Source: an uncultured Alphaproteobacteria bacterium
Lineage (GTDB): Bacteria > Pseudomonadota > Alphaproteobacteria > Micropepsales > Micropepsaceae
Assembly: GCA_903897605.1 (NCBI GenBank)
Contig: CAIUCH010000032.1
Coordinates: 1 to 64,000 of the forward strand
Direction of reading: 5' to 3'
DNA length: 64,000 bases
The notes beneath the pieces are model-generated. The model saw only the letters and a program-made list of their open reading frames with translations, did no database searches and was not told the origin of the DNA. This document shows positions 1 through 8,588 of this stretch, one piece after another (within the stretch, counting starts at the first letter, position 1; every line of letters begins with the position of its first letter). A program made the position numbers and the translations under genes.

Positions 1-76
1 TGCCCTGTGCCATCAGCACATCGACCTGCCGTAGCTTCGCGACAATCTCTTCCGCCGTATGCCTTTTCCTTGCCAT
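1..76 (-). CDS. IS3-family transposase OrfA, N-terminal fragment
   Basis: Only the first 25 codons are inside the window, starting at the ATG at 76. They read MARKRHTAEEIVAKLRQVDV and then LMAQG. This is the start of the helix-turn-helix OrfA protein of IS3-family elements, in which OrfA binds the IS ends and OrfB (made as an OrfAB frameshift fusion) catalyses transposition. A purine-rich GGAGG lies about 10 nt upstream of the ATG. The rest of OrfA and all of OrfB are beyond the left edge, so intactness cannot be judged. Confidence 0.8.
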   Translation of the reverse strand, partial: MARKRHTAEEIVAKLRQVDVLMAQG

Positions 77-125
77 CTATCCAATCCTCCTTGGTCAAAA
101 CCATACTTCAGGGAGGACCAGTTCA
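1..125 (-). mobile_element. Left end of an IS3-family insertion sequence (partial, runs off the window)
   Basis: The element is recognised by the start of its transposase orfA at position 76. On the minus strand the sequence TGAACTGGTCCTCCC begins at 125, about 50 nt before the orfA ATG. That is a normal leader length for an IS3-family element, whose ends start with TG. This terminus is inferred, because the other end and the target duplication lie outside the window. If it is right, the element entered the 3' end of phhA and now supplies that gene's last codons and stop. Confidence 0.55.
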
Positions 126-946
126 AAGGGGGCAGGACAGGACGCCATGATCGCGTCGGGCGCGATGTCGGAGAGTGATTCCAACCGATCATAGACCGGC
201 GCGAAATCCGCCTCGGCGGTTTGTTGCAGCAATTCGTCAAAGCCATCGACCACAAAATAACTCTGCTGGTAGTCGTCGATCCGGTATTGCGTGCGCATCA
301 CACGTTCCAGGTCAAATCGAATGCGGTTGGGCGAGTCGCTATCCAGCGCAAATACCGATTCGCTGAAACTCGACAGAATGCCCGCGCCGTATAGCCTCAG
401 TCCGTCCTGTTCGCGGATAAGACCGAATTCCACGGTGTACCAATAAAGGCGCGCCAGTTTTTCAAGGGATTGAAAGGTGATCGCCCGGAGCCCGCCAAGC
501 CCGTAGGCCTGCATGTAATCGGCGAACACCGGATCGGACAGCAACGGAACATGTCCGAATACGTCATGAAAAACGTCCGGCTCCAGGAGATAGTCAAGCT
601 GATCCGGTTTGCGGATGAAGCGCCCGGCGACAAACCGGCGATTGGCAAGATGATCGAAAAAAACCTCGTCCGGCACCAGTCCCGGCACGGCCACCACGCG
701 CCATCCGGTCAGCTTGTGCAGCCTATCGGACAGTTCTTCGAAATCCGGAATTCCGCCCCGGGATATGCGCAAGCTGTCCAATCCGCGCAGGAAGGATGCG
801 CTGGCGCGTCCCTTCAGCAATTGAATCTGGCGGGCGAAAAGTTGATCCCATACCCGATGCTCGCTCTGCGAATAGCCGGCCCAGCGTTGCGGGATGGTCC
901 AGTCGCGCGCGGCGCCCGGCGGCGGATTCGCAATGGCGGTGCTCAT
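95..946 (-). CDS. phhA: Phenylalanine 4-monooxygenase
   Basis: Converts L-phenylalanine to L-tyrosine with O2, tetrahydropterin and non-haem iron in the cytoplasm. The 283-residue protein is the single-domain bacterial form. The iron ligands are visible as H127 and H132 (in PDVFHDVFGHVPLL) and E173 (in YWYTVEFGL), with the spacing known from Chromobacterium PhhA. The ATG at 946 has GGAG about 10 nt upstream. It is the last gene of a minus-strand run behind sugar-oxidation genes, 61 bp after the mutarotase. No phhB pterin dehydratase is in the window. Tyrosine made here could feed the hppD-hmgA-fahA-maiA operon about 37 kb away. The final nine residues probably derive from the end of the adjacent insertion sequence. 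Confidence 0.95.
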   Translation of the reverse strand: MSTAIANPPPGAARDWTIPQRWAGYSQSEHRVWDQLFARQIQLLKGRASASFLRGLDSLRISRGGIPDFEELSDRLHKLTGWRVVAVPGLVPDEVFFDHLANRRFVAGRFIRKPDQLDYLLEPDVFHDVFGHVPLLSDPVFADYMQAYGLGGLRAITFQSLEKLARLYWYTVEFGLIREQDGLRLYGAGILSSFSESVFALDSDSPNRIRFDLERVMRTQYRIDDYQQSYFVVDGFDELLQQTAEADFAPVYDRLESLSDIAPDAIMASCPAPFELVLPEVWF

Positions 947-1007
947 CGCATTGGCTCCGGATGACGCGCATAGTATTGAATATACGGCCGGATTTTGGCA
1001 ACCCGAT

Positions 1008-2150
1008 CTATTGGTGGCTGAACCGGAAGACCGTCACTTCGTGCAGCGGTTTTCCCGGCTTTATCACCGTCGATGGATCGGCAGGGAAGCTCGGCTGGTT
1101 GACCTGATCCAGGTAATTCTGGGTTTCCAGGCACATGGCATAGAAGCTGCGGTAGGTCTTGCCGCCCTTGCCGATATTGGTCCGCTCGCCGATCCCGTCG
1201 CTGTAAAGCTGGATGCCGGGCTGCGTCGTGGACACATCCATCACGATGCCGGTGCCCGGATCACGCATTCTCGCCGCCGGGCGCAACACTCCCGGTTTGC
1301 CATTGACCACAAAATTCATGTCCAGGCCCTGGCGCATGGCAATCTGGGGGAAGCTGGAATGCAACACATCGCCCAGGCGCACGGGTTTGCGAAAATCCAG
1401 CGGCGTTCCATCGACCGGCAGGATTTCTCCGGTTTCCAGATTGCCGGCATCGGCGGGCGTATATTTGTCGGCAAAGACCTGGATGGACTGGTCGGAAATG
1501 TCGCCATTGCCTTCGCCCTGCAGCGCGAAATAGGCATGGTTGGTAAGATTGGCGATGGTCGGCCGGTCAACCGCCCGGGCGCGATATTCTATTTTCAGAC
1601 CGTCGTCTTTGGTGACCGTGTAGATGACGGTGGTGATGAGCACGCCCGGAAAACCGCCATCGCCGTCTGGACTCTTGAGGGTAAGGATAAGGCTGGGCTC
1701 TTCGCCATCGCGTGCCTTTGCGGACCATATCTGGTTGGAAAAAGCCGCGGTGCCGCCATGGATGACAAACTTGTCGTCCGGGGCCGTCTTATTCAGCTGG
1801 TAGGTCTTCCCATCCAGCGTGAAGCTGCCGCCATGGCTGATGCGTCCGACATAGCGGCCGACAATGGCGCCATAGATGCTGTCCTTCCGGAAATAGGAGG
1901 CGAAGTCGTCATAACCCAGCTGGACATCCGTCTTGGTGCCCTGCCGGTTCGGAACGTACAAATTCACGATCCTGCCACCGAAATTGGTGATGCGCGCTTC
2001 CAACCCGTGCGCACCCTTCAAAGTATAGAGTGAAACCTTTTCACCCTTGTCGCCGGTGCCCCAGTCCTGCCGGGTGATATTCTGGGCCTGTGCCGGCGCA
2101 GCCAGGCCGGCGGCGCAAGCGATGACAAGGATCTGAGAGCGGATATTCAT
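1008..2150 (-). CDS. Exported aldose 1-epimerase (galactose mutarotase)
   Basis: Interconverts alpha and beta anomers of aldoses. The 380-residue protein starts with a Sec signal peptide (about residues 1-22, cleavage after AQA), so it acts in the periplasm. Family motifs are present: NLTNHAYFAL in the middle, and LETQNYLDQVNQPSFP near the C-terminus carrying the catalytic glutamate. AAGGAA precedes the ATG at 2150. It follows the PQQ sugar dehydrogenase by 18 bp and the lactonase is further upstream. Together they suggest a periplasmic sugar oxidation unit: the mutarotase supplies the beta anomer, the dehydrogenase makes the lactone and the lactonase opens it. Confidence 0.92.
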   Translation of the reverse strand: MNIRSQILVIACAAGLAAPAQAQNITRQDWGTGDKGEKVSLYTLKGAHGLEARITNFGGRIVNLYVPNRQGTKTDVQLGYDDFASYFRKDSIYGAIVGRYVGRISHGGSFTLDGKTYQLNKTAPDDKFVIHGGTAAFSNQIWSAKARDGEEPSLILTLKSPDGDGGFPGVLITTVIYTVTKDDGLKIEYRARAVDRPTIANLTNHAYFALQGEGNGDISDQSIQVFADKYTPADAGNLETGEILPVDGTPLDFRKPVRLGDVLHSSFPQIAMRQGLDMNFVVNGKPGVLRPAARMRDPGTGIVMDVSTTQPGIQLYSDGIGERTNIGKGGKTYRSFYAMCLETQNYLDQVNQPSFPADPSTVIKPGKPLHEVTVFRFSHQ

Positions 2151-2168
2151 CGCCGTTCCTTCCGTTGG

Positions 2169-3671
2169 TTATGGCATCGGCTGCAGCCGGATCACCATGC
2201 CCTCGGTGGCTGCCGAAAGCAGTGTGCCGGTACCGCCGCCGGTCGGGCTCTGCAGCAGGACATAGAGCATGCCGTCCGGCCCGCTGATCACATCGCGCAC
2301 CCGGCCATACTGGTTGAACAGGGTTTCCTGGGCGACGATCTTGCGGCCTTTGATTTCCAGCCGCAAAAGCTGCTGTCCTGCCAGAGCGGCGACAAAGAGA
2401 TTGTTCTTCCATCCCGGATAGCGATCGCCAACATTGAAGGCGATACCGCTGGGCGCAATGGTGGGCGAATAAGAGGCGATCGGCGGATCGGTGTTGGGCA
2501 TGTTCTGCTTGAAGATGCCCGGCTCCAGCCCCATCGAGGCAAGACCCCAGCCATAATTGTGGCCCTTGTCGATCACATTGATTTCATCGCCACCGGTAGG
2601 GCCATGCTCGGATTCCCACAGATTGCCGGTCACCGGATCGAAGGCGAGGCCCTCGGGATTGCGGTGGCCGAGACTCCAAATCGACGCGACGGCGTCCGGA
2701 AGCCCGACAAAGGGGTTGTCCTTGGGAATCGAGCCGTCTTCGTTGACGCGATGGATCTTACCCAGCGGTGTGGCAAGGCTTTGCGCATTGACCATGTTGT
2801 GCCGCTCGCCCAGCGAGAAGAACAAATGGCCCTTGCCGTCGAACAGAAAGCGCGAACCGTAATGATCGCTGGTGGTGGTGTAGAGCGACGACGGCGCACG
2901 GAATAATTCGTGGCTGTCCACCCATTGATTGTCGCGGATGTGGCCGCGCACCAGCACCGTCATGGTGGGCGGCGCCGTCACCGGCGCGACGTCACTGCCC
3001 GGCGCGGGCGTGACGCCGGGTTCGACCTCGGTATAGGACAGATAGATCCAGCCCTTGTGCACGGCCACATCCAGCATGCCGCCATCCTGGCGCACGAAGA
3101 CTTTGGGCGTGCCCTTGACGGGCTCGGGCAAAAGCTTGCCATGGTCGATGATGCGCAGCGGCCCCGTGCGCTCGGTGACCAGCATGCGTCCGTCCGGCAG
3201 GAACGCCCCACCCCAGGGGGTTTGCAGGCCGGACGCGATGACGTCGATCCGGAAGGTTTGCTTTTGGCTATGGATAATCTGGCCGCTGGGATCAGGAACG
3301 AAGGGAGGGTTGGCCCTCAGCTGACCGCCGCGGATGCGCAGATAGGCGATGACCTGGCTGATTTCGTCACCATTGAGCTGGTTTGCGAAAGACGGCATCT
3401 CGCTGTTGGGAATACCGGTCTTGATGATCTGCCGGAGCGCGTCGTCGGAATGACTCGACAACAGCCCGTCGGCGAACAGGCTGGGACCGCGGCCACCGGC
3501 GAGCGTGGCGCCGTGACAGCTTTGGCAATTGTCCGTGTAGGTCTGGGCACCGGGGAGGGGCGGGCCGGCGGGGGCAGCGACCTTGACCGGTGCATCATCG
3601 GTCTGTGCCAGCGCGGCACCCGCGGCAACCAGTGCGCAAAGGGCAGTGATATAGCCGTATCTTCTTTTCAT
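2169..3671 (-). CDS. PQQ-dependent aldose sugar dehydrogenase with N-terminal cytochrome c domain
   Basis: Predicted periplasmic dehydrogenase that oxidises aldoses and passes electrons to its own haem c. The 500-residue protein has a signal peptide (residues 1-22), then a cytochrome c domain with C49-x2-C52-H53 and probable axial Met M92 in NSEMPSF. A glucose/sorbosone dehydrogenase beta-propeller (about 135-495) follows, with SLGHRNPEGLAFDP and EHGPTGGDEIN as typical active-site segments. The ATG at 3671 is preferred to the upstream start 51 nt earlier because AGGGGAC lies just upstream and the signal peptide starts here. It sits 48 bp after the lactonase gene. No pqq biosynthesis genes are in the window. 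The natural sugar is not known. Confidence 0.9.
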   Translation of the reverse strand: MKRRYGYITALCALVAAGAALAQTDDAPVKVAAPAGPPLPGAQTYTDNCQSCHGATLAGGRGPSLFADGLLSSHSDDALRQIIKTGIPNSEMPSFANQLNGDEISQVIAYLRIRGGQLRANPPFVPDPSGQIIHSQKQTFRIDVIASGLQTPWGGAFLPDGRMLVTERTGPLRIIDHGKLLPEPVKGTPKVFVRQDGGMLDVAVHKGWIYLSYTEVEPGVTPAPGSDVAPVTAPPTMTVLVRGHIRDNQWVDSHELFRAPSSLYTTTSDHYGSRFLFDGKGHLFFSLGERHNMVNAQSLATPLGKIHRVNEDGSIPKDNPFVGLPDAVASIWSLGHRNPEGLAFDPVTGNLWESEHGPTGGDEINVIDKGHNYGWGLASMGLEPGIFKQNMPNTDPPIASYSPTIAPSGIAFNVGDRYPGWKNNLFVAALAGQQLLRLEIKGRKIVAQETLFNQYGRVRDVISGPDGMLYVLLQSPTGGGTGTLLSAATEGMVIRLQPMP

Positions 3672-3718
3672 TATTGGTCCCCTGAAGGCGATTGGACGGA
3701 CGTATGCGGTGGATTGGA

Positions 3719-4870
3719 TCAACCTGGCGCGGCGCCCTGAATATTCACTCTGAGCATGTAGATCGATTGGGTCGCGGCCATGAAAAGATGATCGCGCTTG
3801 GGGCCGGCGAAGCAGACATTGGCGCAGCCTTCCGGCAGGCGGATGCGCCCGATCAAGGTGCCGCCCGGATTCCAGATCGTCACGCCGGCATAGCCCAGCA
3901 GCGCGGCGGAACTGACCCAGATATTGCCGGCGCGATCCGCCCGCATGCCGTCAGGGGCGCAATGCACGCCATCCGCCATGCAGTCGGTGAAGACCTTTAA
4001 ATTCGCGATCCTGTTTCCCCTGACATCGGCCACGAAAACACTTCCACCGCGAATGACATAAACCTTGCCGCAATCGGGTGAGAAACAGATGCCATTGGGA
4101 AACAATCCGGCTTCGAATGGCAGCACCATGTCCACTTTTCCGCTGGGATCCCAGCGATAGACATTGGCCGGCAAGGTCTGATGCATGCCGCCGCTGAGGC
4201 CGACGCCGCTATTGCCGATGTGAGGATCGCGAAACCCGCCGGGATTGAAAGGCCCGTCGCCATCATCGGGATGGCCTTCCGCAAGAACGCCACCATAAAT
4301 CGGATCGGTGAACCAGACGCTACCGTCCTTGTGCGGCGCCAGATCGTTCGGCGCGTTGAATGGCTTGCCGTCGAAATTGTCGGCCAGCACGGTCATGGAG
4401 CCGTCGATCTCCCACCGGATCACCCGGCGGAAAAAATCCTGACAAGTAATCTGCCGGCCCTGATAATCGAAACTGTTGCCATTGGAATTGAAGGATGGCT
4501 TGCGGAATGCCGTGACTTCGCCGGTCTCCCAGATATAGCGGTAGAGCGTGTCGTTCTTGACGTCGCTGAAGATCGCGTATTGTCCCTCGCTGCTCCAAGC
4601 CGGTCCTTCGGCGAGATGATATCCGGTCGAAATCCGGCGGATGACTTCCTGACCAATCAAAAGGCCGTCAAAGCTCGGATCGAGGCGCAGCACATCCGGG
4701 TCGGGCGCGATGGAAGGCGCGGCGCCGGGGCCGAATTCCCGGGGCGGTTCACTGATCACCGATCGCGGCATGCCCAGGGCCGGTTTGCGGGCGCCCTGTG
4801 CATGCGCGAAGGCGGGAATCAATGCGGCGCTTGCCGCCAGGACGCTGCGGCGGGTCATGCGATCCGTCAT
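3719..4870 (-). CDS. Tat-exported SMP-30/gluconolactonase family protein
   Basis: Likely hydrolyses sugar lactones. The 383-residue protein begins with a twin-arginine signal (MTRRSVLAAS, cleavage after AHA) and continues as a six-bladed SMP-30/LRE-like propeller. Metal- and substrate-site segments are recognisable: the early glutamate in HLAEGPAWS, NDLAPHKDGSVWFTD, and the late DGMRADRAGNIWV. GGGAGG precedes the ATG at 4870. As first gene of the run that continues with the PQQ dehydrogenase and mutarotase, it fits opening of the lactone formed by the dehydrogenase in the periplasm. Family members also act on other lactones, so gluconolactone is only one option. Confidence 0.88.
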   Translation of the reverse strand: MTDRMTRRSVLAASAALIPAFAHAQGARKPALGMPRSVISEPPREFGPGAAPSIAPDPDVLRLDPSFDGLLIGQEVIRRISTGYHLAEGPAWSSEGQYAIFSDVKNDTLYRYIWETGEVTAFRKPSFNSNGNSFDYQGRQITCQDFFRRVIRWEIDGSMTVLADNFDGKPFNAPNDLAPHKDGSVWFTDPIYGGVLAEGHPDDGDGPFNPGGFRDPHIGNSGVGLSGGMHQTLPANVYRWDPSGKVDMVLPFEAGLFPNGICFSPDCGKVYVIRGGSVFVADVRGNRIANLKVFTDCMADGVHCAPDGMRADRAGNIWVSSAALLGYAGVTIWNPGGTLIGRIRLPEGCANVCFAGPKRDHLFMAATQSIYMLRVNIQGAAPG

Positions 4871-5026
4871 GCTTTATCCTCCCACCATATTTGTCGCCGA
4901 ACCGGCCATCGCGGACAAGGGCGGGCCATCTGGCTCTTGAGAATGCCCGGTAACAACTCTGCTGTACAAGCGCCCATTTGGGTCAAAGATCTCGAAAAGC
5001 CCGATCCGGCTTGCTAGATTGGCATC

Positions 5027-5518
5027 ATGTTTGCCGCCGTCCCCAATTTGAACGCCGATCCGCGCACATTCTATGTCGAGCTGGCGCAGCAGCTGGAAGG
5101 TCTGCTGGCGGGGGAGCGGGATACCATCGCCAACGCGGCCAATACCGCGGCCCTGATCTTCAACAATCTTGCCGATTTGAATTGGGCCGGCTTTTACTTT
5201 CTGCGTGGCGACACGCTGGTGCTTGGCCCGTTCCAAGGCAAGCCCGCCTGTGTACGAATCGCGATGGGGCGCGGGGTTTGCGGGTCCGCCGCAGCCCAGC
5301 GTAAGACGATGCGGGTCGATGACGTGAATGCATTTGCCGATCACATCGCCTGCGACTCGGCTTCGCGCTCGGAACTGGTCGTGCCCCTGATCCGCGATGA
5401 CGCCGTGGTCGGGGTTCTGGATCTGGACAGCCCCCTTGCGGCGCGGTTTGGCGCGATTGACCAGACAGGGATCGAGCGGATGGCGGCGATCTTCCTGGCG
5501 GGCAGCGACGCTTCCTAG
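5027..5518 (+). CDS. msrC: Free methionine-(R)-sulfoxide reductase (GAF domain)
   Basis: Reduces free L-methionine-R-sulfoxide with thioredoxin and so repairs oxidised methionine in the cytoplasm. The 163-residue protein is a single GAF domain of the fRMsr type. The three conserved cysteines are C75, C85 (in GRGVCG) and C109 (in HIACD). Their spacing of 10 and 24 residues equals that of the E. coli enzyme (C84, C94, C118). It is transcribed away from the lactonase gene, with 156 bp between them, and ends convergently with the MFS gene 23 bp further on. Confidence 0.93.
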   Translation: MFAAVPNLNADPRTFYVELAQQLEGLLAGERDTIANAANTAALIFNNLADLNWAGFYFLRGDTLVLGPFQGKPACVRIAMGRGVCGSAAAQRKTMRVDDVNAFADHIACDSASRSELVVPLIRDDAVVGVLDLDSPLAARFGAIDQTGIERMAAIFLAGSDAS

Positions 5519-5541
5519 CGCGCAGCCGGGTTGCACCAAAT

Positions 5542-6852
5542 CTATTGCGAATCGGATGGCATGGCATCGGCCATCAGAGGGTCCAACGCGTCCAGATGAT
5601 CCTTGACCTTCTGCCGGAATGCGCCCGTGGCCGTCAGCGAAATGGCCGCCAGCAGCAAGGGCGGCAAGGCAACCCAGCAGACCATGGTCCAGCCATAGGT
5701 TTCCAGCAGCCCGCCGGAAATAAAAGAACCCACCGCGACAAAACCGAAAACCACGAAATCGTTGAAGGCCTGCACCCGCGTGCGTTCTTCCGGCCGGTAG
5801 CATTCCAGCACCAGCGAGGAAGCGCCCAGGAAAGCGAAATTCCACCCCAGGCCCAGCAGGATCAACAAGCTCCAGAAATGCGTCTCGGTGATTCCGGCCA
5901 GTCCGGTCACGATCGCGGCGGCGGTAAGAAGCAGACCCGCCATCACCATGCGGCCCGCGCCGAAACGGGCAATCAAGCTGCCGGTGAAGAGGCTGGGCGC
6001 ATACATGGCGATGACATGCCATTGCAATCCAAGGTCGGATGACGCCAGGGACAGGCCGCACATCTTCATGGCCAGTGGCGCGGCCGTCATGATGAAATTC
6101 ATCAGCAGATAGCTGATCACGCCGCAAATGATCGCGGCGATGAATTTGCGCTGCCGCACGATGACGGCCAGCGGCCGGCCGGCGCCGGTTTTTTCCGCCG
6201 CCAGACGCGGCAGTGAAATGCCCGACAGCACCAATCCGCACAACAGCGCCAGCCCGGCTTGCGCCAGATAGCTGGCGAGAAACAGATAAGGCGGCAAAAG
6301 CTTCATTGTGTGGGTGACGATCTGCGGGCCCAGAACGCCGGCGAACACACCGCCCACCATCACGATGGAAAGTGCTCGCGCGCGTTTTTCCTGCGGCACA
6401 CAATCCGCCGCGGCAAAACGGAACGACAATACTGCTGCCGCGTAGGCGCCGCCCAGGAACGTCGCCGCCGAGAATAGCCAGAAGGATCCCAGCAGAACCG
6501 CCAAGGCCGAAATAAGGCCCGACAGCATGCCGGCCCCCGTACCCGTCCGGAAGGCGGCCTGGCGTCCATAGCGGCGCGCGATCGCACCCATCGGCAAAGT
6601 GCAGGCCGCCATGCCGACGACGAATACCGAGATCGGGAAAGTCGCCAGCGCCTTGTTGGGCGCCAGCATGTCGCCCACGATCGCGCCGGTCGCATAGACG
6701 ATCACGGAATTGGCGCTGCCGAACGCCTGGGCCACCGCGAACCGGATAATATTGTTACGGATCAGGCTCGCGTCCGCTCCCCGACCTTCGACCACACCCA
6801 GCATTTTCCCACTCTTATATATAGGCAGCGATTTTCCCATGATCGATCGCAT
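5542..6852 (-). CDS. MFS transporter
   Basis: Inner-membrane permease of the major facilitator superfamily, 436 residues, with about 12 hydrophobic segments. The inter-helix motif after TM2 appears as GAIARRYGRQAAFR. The order suggests an MFS porter with a large hydrophobic C-terminal half, and no substrate can be read from the sequence. The start is uncertain: ATG at 6852, 6840 or 6804 are all in frame, and the last has AGTGGG upstream. The first membrane segment begins only after residue 30, so the shorter forms are plausible. It follows the amidase on the same strand with a gap of about 90 bp. Confidence 0.8.
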   Translation of the reverse strand: MRSIMGKSLPIYKSGKMLGVVEGRGADASLIRNNIIRFAVAQAFGSANSVIVYATGAIVGDMLAPNKALATFPISVFVVGMAACTLPMGAIARRYGRQAAFRTGTGAGMLSGLISALAVLLGSFWLFSAATFLGGAYAAAVLSFRFAAADCVPQEKRARALSIVMVGGVFAGVLGPQIVTHTMKLLPPYLFLASYLAQAGLALLCGLVLSGISLPRLAAEKTGAGRPLAVIVRQRKFIAAIICGVISYLLMNFIMTAAPLAMKMCGLSLASSDLGLQWHVIAMYAPSLFTGSLIARFGAGRMVMAGLLLTAAAIVTGLAGITETHFWSLLILLGLGWNFAFLGASSLVLECYRPEERTRVQAFNDFVVFGFVAVGSFISGGLLETYGWTMVCWVALPPLLLAAISLTATGAFRQKVKDHLDALDPLMADAMPSDSQ

Positions 6853-6941
6853 CTAAAACGGCCGGCTGCAACCTGCTTTCTCGCTCTTGCCATCCCGCAG
6901 CGGCAACCCTCCATTGCAAGGACCGGGACGCGATCAAAGTG

Positions 6942-8486
6942 TTAAGCATGCCCCAGCAGCAGCGGCAGTCGCTGCGCCGTCCAGTCCGTAGCGGTTTGAT
7001 ACGCATAACCCAATTGCAAACAGTCCATTTCGCGGTGGACGGGGGCGATGACCTGCAAGCCCATGGGCAGTCCCTGGGACCCGAATCCCGCAGGAACAGC
7101 CAGCGACGGGCAACCCGCCATGGTGATCAGGCAAACCGCCTTCATCCACTCGTGATAGGTCTGCATTTTCTGTCCGGCAATCTCGTGCGGCCAGGTCGCG
7201 GTAACGTCAAACGGAAACAGCTGCGCCGTCGGCATGGCGAGAAAATCGTAATGCTCGAAGAGCCGGCGCACCGCAGCGGACCAGGCGGTGCGCGTGACCG
7301 AAGCAGCCGTGACGTCGTTCGCCGAAAGCTTCAGCCCGCCTTCGATTTCCCAGATCGCTTCCGGCTTCAGCAGCGCGCGTTTCGCGGGGTCCGCGTAATA
7401 GCCCGCCAGGCTGGCGCCCTGCTGCCATTGGCGCAGCCGGATGAAGGCCTGCCACACCGGCTCCATCGCCATGTCCGGCAGAGCCGGTTCGACCGTGCAG
7501 CCCAATGTCTCGAACGTCTTGAGCGCGGCGCGGCACACATCCAGCACGCCCGCTTCATAGGGCGCCAAACCACCCAGATTGCCGAGCCAAGCGATGCGCT
7601 TGCCTTTGACGTCCGCACTCAGCGGGGCCAGGAAGCGGCGGCCTTCGCCCGCCACTGACAGCGGCGCGCGCGGATCGTAGCCGGCCTGGACGGACAGCAG
7701 CATGGCGAGATCGCTGACGGTTCGCGCCATCGGTCCGGTGACGCCCATGGACGGCAACCACACTTCGTCGCCGGCGGTGGGCACGATTCCAAAGCTGGTG
7801 CGAAATCCGAACACGTTATTCCATCCCGCCGGATTGCGCAGGCTGCCGCCATAGTCACTGCCGTCGGCAACGGGCAGCATGCGCAGCGCCAGCGAAACCG
7901 CGGCGCCGCCACTGCTGCCGCCGGCGGACCTGGTCTGATCGTAAGCATTGTGCGTGGCGCCATAGACCGGATTGTAGGTGTGCGAGCCCAATCCGAATTC
8001 CGGCACATTGGTTTTGCCGATATAGATCGCACCGGCGGCGCGCATGCGCTCCACCGGCAGCGAGTCGCGGCTGGGCACGAAGTCTTTCAGGATCGGCGAT
8101 CCCGATGTGGACCGGATGCCTTTGACCGACTGCAGATCCTTGACCGCATGGGGAAAGCCATGGAGCGGCCCCATGATCTCGCCGCGCAGCACCTGGGCGT
8201 CGCGCTCCCGCGCCTGGGCCAGCAGACTATCGCGATCCTGCAGCGCGACGATGGCATTCACTTTGGGATTGAACGCCGCGATATGGTCCAGATAAGCGTT
8301 CATCACTTCGACGCAGGACAGCTTGCGCGAGGCGATGGCGCCGGTCAGGTCATGGGCGTTCATCAGAACGATGTCGGAAATTGCCGCTTTCGCCGTGGTG
8401 GGAGTCAATCCCGCGATCGCCGCCGCGCCCCCGGCCAGTTCCAGGACTGACCGCCGGTCAAATTCAGATCGGGATTTGTCAGCCAT
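6942..8486 (-). CDS. Exported amidase-signature hydrolase
   Basis: Hydrolyses a carboxamide or cyclic amide bond; the substrate is unknown. The 514-residue protein has a twin-arginine-like signal (FDRRSVLELAGG) and then the amidase-signature domain with the Lys/cis-Ser/Ser triad: K116 in HAVKDLQ, S191 in SAGGSSGG and S215 in YGGSLRNPA. The usual GTD before GGS reads GSD here. It resembles the 6-aminohexanoate-cyclic-dimer hydrolase branch. The ATG at 8486 is preferred to an upstream TTG because GGGG sits 7 nt before it. It is divergent from an MFS gene and followed by another on its own strand, so uptake of an amide or its product is a reasonable guess. Confidence 0.88.
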   Translation of the reverse strand: MADKSRSEFDRRSVLELAGGAAAIAGLTPTTAKAAISDIVLMNAHDLTGAIASRKLSCVEVMNAYLDHIAAFNPKVNAIVALQDRDSLLAQARERDAQVLRGEIMGPLHGFPHAVKDLQSVKGIRSTSGSPILKDFVPSRDSLPVERMRAAGAIYIGKTNVPEFGLGSHTYNPVYGATHNAYDQTRSAGGSSGGAAVSLALRMLPVADGSDYGGSLRNPAGWNNVFGFRTSFGIVPTAGDEVWLPSMGVTGPMARTVSDLAMLLSVQAGYDPRAPLSVAGEGRRFLAPLSADVKGKRIAWLGNLGGLAPYEAGVLDVCRAALKTFETLGCTVEPALPDMAMEPVWQAFIRLRQWQQGASLAGYYADPAKRALLKPEAIWEIEGGLKLSANDVTAASVTRTAWSAAVRRLFEHYDFLAMPTAQLFPFDVTATWPHEIAGQKMQTYHEWMKAVCLITMAGCPSLAVPAGFGSQGLPMGLQVIAPVHREMDCLQLGYAYQTATDWTAQRLPLLLGHA

Positions 8487-8588
8487 GTGCAGCCCCAAAA
8501 GATCGAAACAATGCTAGCGTGCCCGCCGTCAGCCTAGCACGATCCGAACCCTCATCGAGGCCCGCCTTTCATCTTGGAGATTGCCTTC

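Noticed and set aside
894-2033. 379-codon plus-strand open frame
   Set aside because: Antisense shadow of the mutarotase gene.
1008-2150. Counting the protein at 36156-37190 as a second exported galactose mutarotase
   Set aside because: The gene at 36156 shares only a loose fold resemblance and its catalytic residues could not be placed, so it is kept as unknown.
4874-6403. 509-codon minus-strand open frame
   Set aside because: Overlaps msrC (antisense) and the MFS gene in another frame; both have conserved residues, this one has none.
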